DNA of 64,000 bases from Daphnia pulex (GCF_021134715.1 NC_060021.1:7658501-7722500); one strand, 5' to 3'; counted from the stretch's first letter, positions 13,089 through 26,755 are shown. Translations and numbers: made by a program. The notes: generated by a model not told the origin, from the sequence alone.

Positions 13089-16000
13089 ACAGGCCGGACT
13101 CTTATAGCCATTAGCACGCGCACCTATTCCTCCCCAATCTCTATTATTCCAACCAAAAACTTTCTCTTCTCTTCTCGCCACACCTAATCTGCATATTAAA
13201 AAAACCAGACGATAAAAATCAGCTTCTGCGAATTTCTGCGCGTGTTAATTTATCTCCTTATTTTTGTTACCCCCCATCCCTTCGCGTCCGTCCCTTTTGT
13301 TCTTTTTTTTTAAAAACCGTTGTATCATATTAATGATTATTATCCAACCGCTCCTCGATTTATTTAAATTTTTCTCCCAAAAAACTAACGGGGTGGCGTG
13401 TTTTTGTCATGAGACCGATAGGTGAAAAGAAAAAAATAATAATTAATTATACATATTATTGCGTCATACTGAAAACTGTAGAATATGCGAAACGAAAAGG
13501 TGGATCTCGGGCTGTCTCTCTCTCTCTTTCTCCAATGATAATTATTTACTTGTGATTCTTTTTTTTTCGGCAATTTATCTTTTCCTGTTTCACTAATTTT
13601 CGTTCAATGGGTTACAAATTTTTCCCTTTTTCTTTTTTTTTATCTTTTGAAAAAATTTGGGTTCTGTATCCAGGCCGTAGGTCAGACGAGCCTCCCCTCC
13701 CCCCTTCCCCTACTTGTATAATATACAGTTAACCGTCGTGAAAAGGAGAGAAAAGAAGTAAGTAGCACGTAACAAGGTCAGAGGTATAAATAAAGGCGAT
13801 AGCAGTTGAGGGTCTCGTTACTTTTTTTAAACAGGAAAAAAAAAGAGAAGAATCGTGATTTCCCGCGCACGTGTGTTTGTGTGCTGCTTCTTATACATCT
13901 CCCCCCTCCCCCAAAATCATGTTGTGTAATACCGCGCGAATGCCCCTCTTTGTGTGTATGTGTGCCTGTGTGTGTGTCTTGTGTTTCGGGAGTGCGTGAT
14001 TGTGTGTACTGCACCGATAATACATCATGCAACATCTTTGCTAAGAAAACCAAACCATTCGTGACATTCCAATTTTTCTTGTTCGATCCGATTGATTTTT
14101 CGTGAGTCCCGAAAAAACAAAAGAGAGAAAAGATTTTGTTCGTTTTCTTTTTTCAAACGGGAATGCCATTTCGCCGGTGCCAGATGGATCGTGAATATTT
14201 ATTCAAAGTCGACACGAGAAAGAAGAAAGAAAAAAAAAGAGAAAGAATGAAAAGAGAGAGAGAGCGACTCTTGTTGGCAAATGGAGCGTGAAAAATGGAG
14301 ATGGAACGAGAGAATAAGGGAGAGAAAATAAAAAAAAAGAAGAGTAGGCTAGAGAACTAGAGGTCTGCGTGCACCCGCGGGAGTTACGTATATCGGGCGT
14401 CGAATGAAGCTGTTGCTTCATTCTCTCTCCCTTTTCATCCGCAGCTGGGCCGGTGCTAGAATGATGAATGATGATGTCAGTCAGTCAACAAAACTTTTTT
14501 GACTGACTGACTGGCGCGCTCTCTCTCTCTCTCAATGTCCCCGATGACTGAACGAACGCGGGAATATTCGAAAAAAAAGAAAAGAAAAATCGAGGTCTTG
14601 GTCGAAATTTTTGTTTTTTGTTTTGTTGATTTTCTGGGGCGGAAAACAACAAATGTGTCGGAGCAGACGAGACTCACGTGCACAGATGGATCGATGGCCA
14701 TGGCGCTGCGTGTACATTTCCGGCCAGCTGTCTTTTTCTCCCAATTCAAAAGGAGAACTGGGAGAAGTGAGAGGACTATGTATGTATGTATGTACTACGG
14801 ATATACATTTTAAGGTGGTTTTTTTTTTCTTTCTCTCTTCTCTACTTTGGTAGTAATTGACTAATTGATGCGGATTTCCTCTCTCTCATTACTTCACCTG
14901 TTGCCGGCCAGGAGGAAAAAAAGGGAACCGAGGCCGAAGGCGATTTCATATTGAGGGTCGCTTTACTTCCTCATCAAACCGCTGATGAGAACAAATTCTC
15001 TTACTTGAACCAAACTGGAATTCTTTTTTGTTTCACTTTCCATTTTTTAATTTTAAATAATTTTTTGTTGTTCAGTTACTCAGTCGTTTTTTGTTTTGTT
15101 TCCCTTCAAATTTTCACGAACGTCCCGAACGTTTTTTCCCGAAAATGCCTTCGTGTAACCGTCACCTTTCCCTCCGGTGCCTTGACCTTTCCCTTTGAGC
15201 GCGTCAGTCCTCTAGATGCAGCCAGCGCCTCTCGACGATCCCCCAACGGGGAGAGGCCACCGGAAGTCGTCGTGAGGTCTCGTGATTGCGCCGTACACAC
15301 ACTCTTTTTTTTTTGTACATGATTTCCAGAGGGAAGAAAAAACCCACCGACCGAAAAAAAAAAAAAAGACAGCCGCCGGAGTGAAGAAGAAGAAGAAGAG
15401 TGTTGGGCGTTGACATCGGGAATTGATTATCGAGTCAATGTCGATGCACCGCCAAGTAAGGAATCCTCTTGTTGAACGTGACACCATCATCAACATCAAC
15501 AAAAAAAAAAAATAGAGAACCGACCGCAAGTCAAACAAGTCGAAAAATGCGAAAGAACATTCCTTAAAAAGTCGTGACCGAGTCCTTTATAAACGAAACA
15601 AAAAAAAATCTTTCAGCAGTTCAAGAAAAAATCCTCCATTGTTTTTTCTTTTTTGTTTCAAACCGAAATAAAGAAACGAATGTATGATTGCTGTTGGCCT
15701 TGGTATGTATATGTGATACCGTGTCTGTGCCCCTGTGTAGAAAATGTGTTTTTAACACGATCGTTCCTCATCCATCGCCATGCCGCAAAAAGGATAAATA
15801 AATGAGACACGACCACCGGATAAGAAACTAACGAGCCCGTTTCGTGTCCGTCAGCGATCTTGTATCAAACCAAAATAGAATCGTCGACCTCTGCTGCATC
15901 CAAAAAAAAAAGTTCTTTTGTTGAATTGTGATGGCCTTTTTTATCTTATAAAAAAATTCCCCAGTTATTTTTTTCAAAAAGTCTCCGGCGTGTGTCACAA

Positions 16001-19000
16001 TTGAGGGAACGACCGAGAGCCTTGAACGATCCGCATCTGGATGGAAATTTGTGCACGCGTTTATGAATGCACTTTATACATATGGTACACTCGTGTGATG
16101 ACGAAAGAAAAAGAACAACATGCGCCGTTGTGCTAGTGCGTTTTAAAAAGGCACATATATACTACAAAGTTGTTTCTTTCTTTTCGTTATTGTTACGATC
16201 GCACGGAGAAAATGGCTGCCGACGATGCATCCCATTTTTTATTTCCCTGGGCAGAGACTCTTCACGCTGCAACGATTGCGATATTTCACTCGGTCGCAAC
16301 CACGCCCGTTCACGGACGGATTCTCTCCACTGACTCCACAACATGTACACATATACACACACAAGTAGGTTTGTTTTTTTCTTATTTGATTCTTCGGAGA
16401 AAACAACGGGGGAATATTTCACCACCGAGGATTTTAACTCGTGGCCCTTCAAATACACAAGGCAACAACAACAACAATAATCATTAGGAGGAATGACACA
16501 ATATAAGGCAGGTGTCTTCTTCAAATGCTTCCGCTCATTTACATTCAATAACCTGTCGACTGGAACAGCCTTCACCAGTAGCAACTCCAGTATCTAATTA
16601 CACACCCAAGGCGATCGAGTATTTCAACCCTTTAATCTTTTCTAGATTTTAACGACCGTCTCGAGAGTTTGGTAGCAGCTTTCAATCGTTACGTCCCAAA
16701 AAATCGATTCACCTTGACAAAAAAAAAAATACGAAACGCCCGACGTACACAAATGGGAAATACCGCAGAGACGCGAAATTTCGAAAATATTTTTTTTCGT
16801 ACATCATAATTTTTATTATTTTTTGTTCTCCCCTTTAACCAGACTATAAAAATCATTTGTGCACATCGGACAATCGCATCGGAGCGAAGTCGATTTTTCT
16901 TTCTTTCATTGGCCAGGCGACGGTCGAGGTGACCTTCGTCCCGTTTTAACGTTCCGTGACGCAACAAACAACAAGATGGTTGATCATTTGAAGATTATAC
17001 ACAAGGATACATGTTTCACCTTAATGGCTACGAGGACCAACAATATCATTGAGAAGGTGATACGACAATACGGTGTGTGTGTCCCTGGCTTGGCACTACG
17101 GAATGCAAATATCTTTGGAAAACCATCCGAGTTTTGTTCAGTGAAATACTTTGAGTGTTTTTCTTTCTCTTTTCGATTCATTTTTTAGATTGGCCGTCCA
17201 ACCGGTACACGTTGACGTCGTCATTCGTCTTTTTTAGGGCATATCAGACTGTAACGTTTTTGATTATCATTCCCCCCCCCCCCCCATTTCTCGAATAAAT
17301 GAAAATAAGAAAAAAAATTTAAAAAATTGTTGGCGACTAGAGTAAAGTCAACAATAGAACGCATCTGTCATTTAAGTTAAACAGCAGCAGCAGGTGCTAC
17401 CGTTAAGTACATCAATAGACCAACAAAGTAGCGAAAGGGAGCTCGGTAAACGTGGACTATCAGCGGCGGTCGTTACGTATAAAAAAGGAGAAAAGAAAAC
17501 TAACGTGCCCTGTATGCGGGACTGTTTCGTCTTCATTTCGCCCTTGGTACGTTCACCATAATCACGAAGTTCTATCAAGTAGATAATAATAAAAAAAAAA
17601 AACAAGGTTCGTTATTCAACGTCAAGGTGGTAACTGCCGTAAACAAGTTGGCATTGCCACTCTTCTTCTTCTTCGTGTTTCACTTTCACGCAGGGGGCAA
17701 TGAGCTTGATGACCCTATTCAAAAAGTGCTAACCCATAAAATAACTCTCCCTCGTCATTTTCATCACGTCCACCATTTTTCTTCCTTCAAAAAAAAAAAC
17801 GAAACAAAAATAAGGTATTGCGTTTAGTTTTGTCGTTCCGCTTTCCTTACGGATTGAGAAGGATAGGGCGCTGTCGCCAATCCAGTTATAAAAGGGGAGC
17901 GTGATATCAAAAAGCCCTATAAATATATATACACACTCTTGTGTCGTGTATTCACTTACACACACACACACACACAGGAGTCTGATTGGATGGATGGACC
18001 GCGCGGGTTGTGGGCGATAATAACGGCGTGCAACTCTTGGCGCGTTCGTAAATGAGAGCATAAAAGTAGAGTCTGAGAAGAGAAAAAGTCAATTCCAAAA
18101 GAGATCGTGGCTGTTATTATCACCACACGTCCAGTTTTCTTTCAAAAAGAGTCTAGAAAAAAAAAACTTTCTTTTTTCCAGACAGCATCCGAAAAAAAGT
18201 TGTGTCACCTCCAGGAGGAGCAGTTTATACACAATGGCGCAAAAGAAAAAACACAAGAAACATTTTTTTCTTTTTTTAACAAAAATAAAAGAAGGTTCGC
18301 TCTGTTAAGCGGCTTCTTCATTGGCCCGTTGTTCCGACGGTTAAGTTCATGCGTCTTTAGAGCAAAGAGAGAGAGAAAGAGAGAAGTTCTTTCTTAACGG
18401 GAGAACAACAAAAATTGGAGAGCACGTTCAAGCGTGACTCGGATGGCCTTTTGTTAACGAAGCTGTTTTCGGCCAACCAGCGTCATACGGGCATGACTTG
18501 CTCACACACGGCACGCATCATTTGCCGCAAGCTATATACGTTCACTGATGAGAGCAAAAAAAAATAATATGGAAGAAAACATCTTCCTTTTTTTTCTTCA
18601 TTGATATGTTATTGTACGTTATTTCTATTTTTTTTAATAGGGATGAACTGCCGAGTTCCAGATGGTCGGCGAGCTTCCTACCATCTTTTTTATTTTTTAA
18701 ACTGAACGAAATTATTTTTATTTGCAAAATAAACAATTGCCATGAATTACGGGGTTTGCGGTTGTTTCAAGACGGAAATACGTTTTAAGTCAAAAGAACT
18801 TTGTAAAAATTGCCGTCAGTTTTCAATTAGGAATGATTAGTATTCACGATGCGCCACAAAAGGCCTGAAACTCCTGTCACGTTACATAATTAACAGGTGG
18901 AAAACACTCCCCACCCCCCTTCCCTCTTGCCACTGGAAAACGGATGACAACGGATGACGGATGACTGAAATAAGCTTAAACGACGACGAGGGGTGGCATG

Positions 19001-21573
19001 AACGTCGGGACCACATTTCGGCGTTATTCAGAAAAATATGACTCTGTTCAAAGCTTATTTTTTTTTTTGGCTCGGCAGTTTTAAATCTGATATGATCCTA
19101 TCAGTGAGGGCATTCAAGGTCACACCGTGAGCTGGTCAAAAGAAGCAGCCGATCGTGAATTCCAGAAGGGAAGATTTAAAAAAGAGAAAAATATCAGGAA
19201 GTCGGTCGATTTCATTTAAGCAGGATTTTTAAAAATGGGCGAAGTAAGTAATTCCCGGAAGTTGAAAAATGAAAATTTCAAATTTCAGGAGAATATGGAT
19301 AAAATCAAAATTAAAATTTTCAAGAAAATTAACGCTCATCAAAGTGTTAATATCTGCCGCCAGGTGACTCTCGCCACCGTAGACGAGAAAGCACTCGATC
19401 ATTTTTTGGCGGGCTTTTTGTAGCGATAATTCATCCTCATCGAGTGATGGTCTGAAGGCGTGTTACATGAAGGATAACCAAACCAACACACACATTGTCA
19501 CGCTTCACGATGCAACAAGGACGGTTCCTCGATTACCGACAAGTAAAAAAAAAGAAAAAGAAAAAAGAGGAGGACCCTAATCTGATAAGGATTGGCACGT
19601 CGAACGCATCAGTTAACTCGGTCCTCTCTATATGAATGAAGGTCAGGATTCTACTTTGCGAGAAATAACGGAGAGAGGACGAGTTTATTCGTTCCATCAA
19701 TAAGGAAAAAAAAACCAAAACAGAGAGACATCTTCACGAAATTCGTGAGAGGCTTTTTATCCCCTCCTCGGTTATTGACGGAATATTTGTCTGGAGATTC
19801 AAGTTATATTCATCCCAAGCCCATGATACATTCGCACGCCTGTCTTCATGGCTTTGGGAACTAGGTGCATAGATAGATACGAAAACTGAAATAGAATGAT
19901 GATTGGAAATTTTGGTTTGTGGCACTACAAACCCCAATAGAAAAAAGCCGGCTTTGATATGAACCATGTTGGACCTCTCTCGACTTTGAAATCACGAGAG
20001 CATTTTTAAAAAACTCGATTCCATCATTCGCATCATGCAATCGTGTTTCCTGTTTTCACGACACTAGTTACAAGATGGCCACTTACTTTGAATTCACCTC
20101 GACGTGATATTCTTGGCGCCTCTTCTTCGTGGATTGAAGATCAGACAGTAAAGTTTGATGTTGCTGGAATGCTAGTCACGTTTGTCGAGGATCACGTGGG
20201 TCACCGACGAAAAAGTAACTTCAGGTTAATGGCACGGTGTGGATTTTCACAGCAACACGACACAATTTTGATTTGCACACAAAGGATTTGTTACACAGTG
20301 ACCTTTGTTCTTATTCTTCTGTTCGTGTCAATAGTTGGAAATAGGTGAACCAGAAACCACATTTTATAGTAAACAGTTGTGATTCACACCTCTACTCGAA
20401 ACGTTTGGAGAAAACAATGCTGTTTTTAACAACGTTGCAAATTTTCACATAAATTAACACAAAGAGGTGGCAATTTTTTTTTTAAATTGGAAAATCAATT
20501 TTTTAAATATAATTGAATTTAACTTAAAAGTTAAAATATTTTTTTTTTAAGAATATGGCCACCCCGGAAATCTAGAAATATGTCGGAATTTTATTATTGG
20601 AAATCCCAGTGAGCTTTCATTTCAACCATTCGATTCGGCTTTCTTTGCACATTAGTTAATTACTTTTTTTTTTTTTGTGAAATTAATCTGCAAAACACAG
20701 GCGTACAACTACCGATGCATTCAGGTTAGTGACTTTCTGGGACTCTTGAAGCTATAAAAAAGTTAACAAACGTTCTTTATCACATCACAACAGTTGTGCG
20801 AAATGGTTTTCTCTCTCGTATCATGTCCTGTGTAGTTCCAGATGGTGATACCGGATGACTATAAGCTGGTGCTTATTTTTAACGGTAGCCCAAGCTTTCA
20901 CAAGACGATTCTCTCATCCGCCGTAGTTTATTGCACCCTTTTTTTGGGGGCGGCCTCATTTGATAGCTCCTCTCACCCAACAATTCACTATCCGGAAATT
21001 ATGGCCAGCATGTAAGTCATCGATCACGTCTTTTGATCACGTATAACCCTAGCTAGCTTCATAATAAAATAACTGACTAACTTTTATATTGATGATCCTC
21101 GATTTAGGCAGATAGTATCCGGCTCTATTCACCTGTAAACTTATACAACTAGGGGCTATTGTTCTTTTTTTTTCTTCAAAGAATTTTAAAATTAAAGCTA
21201 CAAAGAAATTCATTCCATTGTTTCGTCACATTTTCCCTTGAAATGTGTGTAAGCTAGACATGGTATATGGCAGCAGGGAAACCCAACGACTCCGAATATC
21301 CGCCGTATGAAGGACTCATCGATGGGGCTTCTTCCTGTCTTTTAACATTAAACAATGGAGAAGATGGTGCCCGACACGGATCAGAAGAAAACCTTGCAAT
21401 CCACTCTCCATTTCACCTGTCGGCACACACAACGTCACGTAGGTAAAGTGTAACGAAACTGGTGTTCATTCGACCGTCGAGCCTGACATGAGCCAGACCT
21501 GAATGACCGTAGTGTGCACTTTGATTAATTGATTCTAGTAGTGTGTCACAATTGTAAAAAAAAAAATATCGTC
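13089..21573. other. 3'UTR and long intergenic DNA
   Basis: The first part is probably 3'UTR of the BICD-related gene; a candidate AATAAA lies at 13789-13794. The rest is A/T-rich with homopolymers, CT/GA runs and CA repeats. Open frames here (for example 16859-17188 and 20043-20348, plus strand) are short, contain no domain and lack splice-compatible neighbours, so I do not call them genes. The last few hundred bases should hold the promoter and 5'UTR of the peroxidase gene. Confidence 0.5.
14476..14511. repeat. Perfect 13 bp inverted repeat (hairpin)
   Basis: Arms at 14476-14488 and 14499-14511 (gtcagtcagtcaa and its exact complement) are separated by a 10-base loop and followed by a CT run. 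It could be a transcribed stem-loop in the 3'UTR of the upstream gene or a chance product of a GTCA microsatellite. Confidence 0.7.
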
Positions 21574-24500
21574 ATGCACGAACCACTGCAACGTGATTAC
21601 GTCGAGGTTAGCACGTCATCCTACCAGCGTGCCATCGAATCCCACCGTCGTTGGAGGATATGCCTCTGGATTGGACTTGGGTAAGTCACAACAGACATGT
21701 ATCAACTAAATTGATGGTAATTTAACGATATTTTGAGTGCTGTCTATTAGTTGCACTCTCATCACGTGTGCCATACTGTTGTCTCTGCTCATGGTCGGTG
21801 CTAGACAGCCTCGATTAGCCTTCCCTGTTGCCGAAGTGGGAGACTCTCCATTGCTGGCTCTCTCTTTCCCCATTAAAGGTTGGTTTCAAAACTTGTGGTA
21901 GAGACATTAGAATTTAACAGACCGTTTTTTGTTTTTTTTTAACACATGGATGCAGAAAGAAGCCATCCGAAGGGGCGATCTAATTTTACCATCCGGCCGG
22001 AAATGGTGTACGAGAGTATGACAGAGGCCCGAGAAGAGTTCAGAAACCGGAAAACACTTGAGGAGCAACTTCTCAATCATCAGCTCAACCGAACCGATTT
22101 AACGCCTTCCTCTTACCATCAGCAGGTCACCACGCTCAGCCCTGAAATGCGCAATTTCAGCGACTCGGCCGTGTTGGCTGAAACTTCCGTCCGCCTCCTT
22201 CTGCAACGGGAGCAGATCCCCATAGCAGAGCTCCAATCCGCTGATCCTAGTGCACTACTCAAAGAATGGGTCCACTGCGACCCTACTACCCTGGTCAACA
22301 AGAAATGTCGACCGGAAGACAAGTTCCGGACATTAGACGGAACATGCAATAATTTACACGCTCCTGAAAAAGGAGCCACCATGCAGCCATTCCGTCGCAT
22401 CCTGCCACCCGTCTATGATGACGGATTTTCATCTCCAAGGACTAAGTCCGTCGTGGGAAGTGATCAGCCCTTGCTGTCTGCCAGAGAAGTTAGTCGACGG
22501 TTCACTGACAGCGCCGACCACGTTGCCGTTGAAACCAAACTATCAATGCTGTTTCTTACCTGGGGACAGTTTCTCGATCACGACATGACCAACACTGGCG
22601 CGTCCAAAGGTGCCAATTATTATGATATTACCGTTTTCGGATACGTTATATAATTTACTTATTTTTCTCTATCAGGCGAGAATGGAAGTGCCATCACCTG
22701 TTGCGGCCAACGGAAACAGCATCCCGAATGTTTCCCGATTCACGTAGAAAATAACGATCCGTTTTACGCAGATAAAGGCGTCCGTTGCCTGGATTTCGTC
22801 CGCTCGGCACCGGCTCCACAATGCAAAATAAGTAATACCCTTTTTTTAAAAAAATCTGTTTAGTGTGGTTTTAATTTCAAATTCTATTCCGGAATCATAG
22901 ATGGGAGAGAGCAGTTTAATCAAGCTTCAGCCTATATCGATGGTTCCATGATTTACGCCACAACTCGTCTGGAAGCAGATATTCGACTAAGGGCTCACTT
23001 TAATGGTTACATGAGAGGTCGATTGTTCGAAGACGGACGCTGGATGCTTCCCATTTCCGACAAGCCAAACGACGGATGCAACAAGGACGAGCTCATCAAG
23101 CAGAGCCGCTACTGCTTCAAAGCAGGTAAAAAATCGAACGTAGGATTGAAACAAATTTACCCAAACATATTTTATTTGTCATTTGAAGGCGACGTGCGAG
23201 TTAACGAACAAATCGGATTAACTGCTATGCATACTGTCTGGATGCGCGAGCACAATCGGATCTCCAGTGAATTGTCCGACATGAACAAACACTGGGACGA
23301 CACACGTACATACGAGGAAGCTCGTCGAATTATTATCGCCATGGTTCAGCACATCAGTTACAACGAATTTGTGCCTTTATTGCTCGGTAAATTTGCATCC
23401 GTGATTTGAAAAAAAAAAATCTGAGAAATTTACTATTCTTTTCCTTTAGGTGAGAAATTGACCGAGCATTTGAAATTGCGTCCACTGGCTAGCGACTACG
23501 ACAGTAGTTACGATAAGGAAGTTGACGCCGGCATTTCCAACGAATTTTCTACCGCGGCGTACCGTTTCGGTCACAGCATGTTGCAGGTTTTTTATTTGAT
23601 ACAAGACATCAATTCCGTGTTAGTCGTTATTATACTAGTACCAATATTCGATTTACAAAACCAACCATGCAGGGTTTAGTGGAATTTCACACGGCCAAAG
23701 GACGGACAATCGATTTCATGCAATTCACGAAAATTCTTTTCAACCCGTTCGCCTTGTGGGATTTTGGCAAGTTGGACGCTGTCGTTCGAGGCAACGCCCA
23801 ACAATGTCCAAGAAAATTAGACACTTCATTCTCCACTCAGGTACAGTCCCGTTCCAGCACACATAACCAGTGCTGTCTCTTATCTAAGTCAAGTAGCGAA
23901 ATCATGGAATACCCCTATCAACCAACAGGTTACTAACCACTTGTTCCAACCTGAAAAATCCAATCACGGCTTCGACTTATTTGCATTGAATATACAAAGA
24001 GGGCGGGACCACGGTCTGGCACCGTATATTCAATGGAGAGAATTATGCAATCTCTCGCCCGTTAACGACTGGCTCGAATTGGAGAAGGAAATGCGACCAT
24101 CTTCCTTTGTTGTTCTCAAACAAATTTACCAGTAAATCGACCGTTTACCTGTCCTCCCCTTCAAATTCCGAACCCTCACTTATCTCGTTTTGCTTTTTGC
24201 ACACATATCACAGAGACATAAAAGATATTGATCTCTACGTCGGAATCTTGGCCGAGAATTCTTTACCGGACGGTATTCTAGGACCTGTTGGCAGCTGCAT
24301 CATAGGAGACCAATTCTTGCGCTCAAAAATTGGCGATCGTTTCTGGTACGAGACGAGCGACCCCACCATCCGCTTCACACCCGGTAAGTTCCAAAACTAT
24401 AAAACTTGGACACTTAAGAATTCACCATAAACTGGGTTTTTTTCCGTTGTAGACCAACTGAGTGAGATCCGAAAGTCAAGTCTGGCTCGGGTTTTGTGCG

Positions 24501-24646
24501 ACAACGGCGACGCCATGGACGCCATCCAGTTGAAATCCATGGAGGTTGTCAGCAGTTCCAATCCGGTTAAACGATGCCATGGGGACGGCATTCCCAGAAT
24601 GGACTTATCTAATTGGGAAGATGGAATGATCTCACCTTTCGTCTAA
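21574..24646 (+). CDS. Membrane-anchored animal haem peroxidase (peroxinectin-like)
   Basis: Animal haem peroxidase, expected to use hydrogen peroxide to oxidise halides or phenolic/tyrosine substrates outside the cell. Eleven exons: 21574-21680, 21751-21878, 21956-22609, 22676-22831, 22901-23125, 23189-23386, 23450-23586, 23673-23840, 23929-24131, 24214-24383, 24453-24646; 779 residues. Key residues are present: WGQFLDHD (distal His287, calcium Asp288), TVWMREHN (catalytic Arg443), RFGHSMLQ (proximal His531) and LNIQRGRDHG (611-620). Exons 1-2 encode a short cytoplasmic-type head, a basic stretch (HRRWR) and a hydrophobic helix at about 30-51, with no cleavable signal peptide evident, so a type II membrane protein is predicted. 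The start is the ATG at 21574; the splice of exons 1 and 2 falls inside the helix and keeps frame. Family membership is certain; the subfamily name and the anchor are inference. Confidence 0.92.
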
Positions 24647-24777
24647 AGCTAGTCAACTTAAATATAGTAGAAAAAAAACCATTTTTGACATTACAATACA
24701 TCAAGTTCACAAATTCCAAGCGTCCTTTAATGCTATCAAGAAATGAAATGTCAAGCAAAATGCTTTTCCAAATTCCG

Positions 24778-24783
24778 TTTATT
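24778..24783 (-). terminator. Poly(A) signal of the Gly/Tyr-rich gene
   Basis: AATAAA on the minus strand, about 70 bases past the stop of the small secreted-protein gene. An ATTAAA on the plus strand overlaps this spot (24781-24786) and could serve the convergent peroxidase gene, so the two 3' ends probably overlap. Confidence 0.5.
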
Positions 24784-24852
24784 AAATTTCCGTCATTATA
24801 ATAATGTTATGTTCGTTAAGAAAATGAAGGGGAAACATTTAGTTTATGTATG

Positions 24853-25230
24853 TTAACGGCCGTAAAGTCCATATCCGCGTCCGAATCCGAGGCCGTGCCC
24901 GTAACCGAAACGTCCGTAACCACCACTAATCATTGCAAGGTTTCAAGGATAGAAATGAATTAGAGTTAAATGGGGAGAAATAAATCAATTAGTCTTACAA
25001 GCCGCGCCCATAAGCGCCATATCCGCCATATCCCAATCCGCCGAGTCCACCGTAGTAGCCATGCAAATGTCCCTCAGATGCTTCCAAATCCTGGTTTGAT
25101 TTCTCTTCAGCCGCAAAAATAGCAGCCACGACGAAGGCGACGAAAAAGAGAACCTTGAAATTTAATTAAAATTAAATGCAATAAAGTGATTTTGGCCGGG
25201 ATTTTATGAAATTACCTTGAATGCCATCAT
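24853..25230 (-). CDS. Small secreted glycine/tyrosine-rich peptide
   Basis: Three exons in transcript order: 25230-25216, 25153-24999, 24925-24853; 80 residues. It begins MMAFKVLFFVAFVVAAIFA, a clear signal peptide, followed by a short acidic stretch (EEKSNQDLEASEG) and then GYGG/GLGYGG/GRGYG repeats to the end. Such peptides in arthropods act as structural cuticle or secretion components or, in some cases, as antimicrobial peptides; nothing here separates these options. The first coding exon is only five codons, a common layout for small secreted arthropod proteins. It is convergent with the peroxidase gene (207 bases between stops). A TATATAAA lies about 85 bases upstream of the ATG. The repeat-rich sequence gives no specific family name. 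Confidence 0.85.
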
Positions 25231-25313
25231 GTTTATTCCGGTGGAAGAATGATTGCTAGTTAATACTTAGAGAGCTCGAAGTGATTGATACTTTTATCGA
25301 GAATTGGACCTCG

Positions 25314-25321
25314 TTTATATA
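25314..25321 (-). promoter_or_regulatory. TATA box of the Gly/Tyr-rich gene
   Basis: TATATAAA on the minus strand, 84 bases upstream of the ATG, which allows a 5'UTR of about 55 bases. A strong TATA box fits a highly expressed secreted-protein gene. Confidence 0.55.
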
Positions 25322-26755
25322 GTACCGTAATTCAGATGTGAAAGGTAATGACAAATTCGTCCGTCCAGGTGAAAGGTATTATTCAAAAAGAGAAGTGAAT
25401 ATCTTTCATCTTATTAAAGTAATAGACAAAAGACACCCTTTTGTGTGACAAACTGGAAAAACCTTTCTCTGTGGGCAATCGTGTGAAACTTCGAGCGTGG
25501 CCTTAACGTCGCCGTGGCGGGATCGCTGATCCGCGAACAGGTGGCACCTTGACTACCTTTTATCATTAGCCTAAAATTATCTTTCAATTTGCTTTTAGAG
25601 TGAAAGTTCATCCAAGTATAAGCGGTTAGTTAGATAAACAATTATCAGATCACTCAGGCTCACGTAGCAGTATTTACTTATCATCGCGTATCCAATGTGG
25701 ACACATTTTATTCAGCAACGAATTTATTTGTTTTTGGTGGGCGCATTTTCTCATACAATATACTAAACCTTAGCATTGTAAAGGGGACCTTGTGCTTTGG
25801 TTTATTTCCATCCTTTCTCTTTTTTATTAAATTAATTATCTTCTGCCGCCAGCAGTAATTCGGCTAAAAACTTTATTGCGCAGCTAATCCATGCAAAAGT
25901 ATACAAAACGGAGAAAAACTTACATTTTCCCTTTAACTTAAACAAACAATAAGAAGTAAAATATATCAACAGCGTAGACGTGCGTAGATAATTTCAAAAG
26001 AAATTCTTTGGAAACCCCCACAGGAAAATACTATATTGCACCGCGCTGTGTAAATAATATGTGTAATGAATCGGTGATAGTTAATTCGTGCTAATCATGT
26101 TTGTTGGAAAGTTTTTTTTTTTAAATCAGTGGGAATTGTCGAGAAAAAGTCGAGAAGGATTGGGGATAATCACGGGCAATGCTGTGCACTTTATTAGTCA
26201 TTAATAAGACGAGTCACGGTGTTGTACTGTCTAGTCTTTGTTGAAGTTATGAGGGTCATGAGGTACGGCCGTACGGAGGCTATAATCGAAACCTAGTTGA
26301 TGGTTAGTCTTATTCCTTTCGAAAAAATTAGTCACGGCCGTAAAACAATGCCATAGTTTCTCAGATAATTCAACTGTCAATACCTGGTGAGAGCCACCAG
26401 CGAATTGTTAGTTGAAGGGCACGATTTTAGTCACGCTACTTAAGCGTCCATATGCTTGCAGTAAATTTGAATAGGAACGCCCTTTAATTTTTTTCTTAAA
26501 ACCTTTAAAGTCATTGCTTAAAGAAAAATAGAAGTTAAATGTTTAAACGTAGTAAATTCTGAGTGTATTTCTGCAAATGGCAAATATGAAATATTTTAAG
26601 AAATAAAATATTAAATAACGACGCTCAAGCAGAATTTATGCAGTTTGGCAACTCTCTCCACTATGACAACCGATTGTTTATTTCTGAAGTTTACAATTGA
26701 ATGTTGTAAAACTACGTAATTTATGTTTACCGTGGGATAAATCTGCCTTGCGAAA
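25322..26755. other. Intergenic DNA
   Basis: No open frame with domain evidence or splice partners. It separates the divergent Gly/Tyr-rich gene (-) and RBBP5 (+), so promoters of both should lie at its ends. No repeats stand out. Confidence 0.5.

Noticed and set aside
13900-14000. TGTGTG-rich stretch as a functional Z-DNA or promoter element
   Set aside because: Ordinary imperfect microsatellite, of which this DNA has many.
16859-17188. 109-codon plus-strand ORF
   Set aside because: No family resemblance, ends in a Phe/Ser-rich translation of T-rich DNA, no neighbouring exons.
22119-22400. 93-codon minus-strand ORF inside the peroxidase
   Set aside because: Antisense shadow of exon 3, no recognisable protein.
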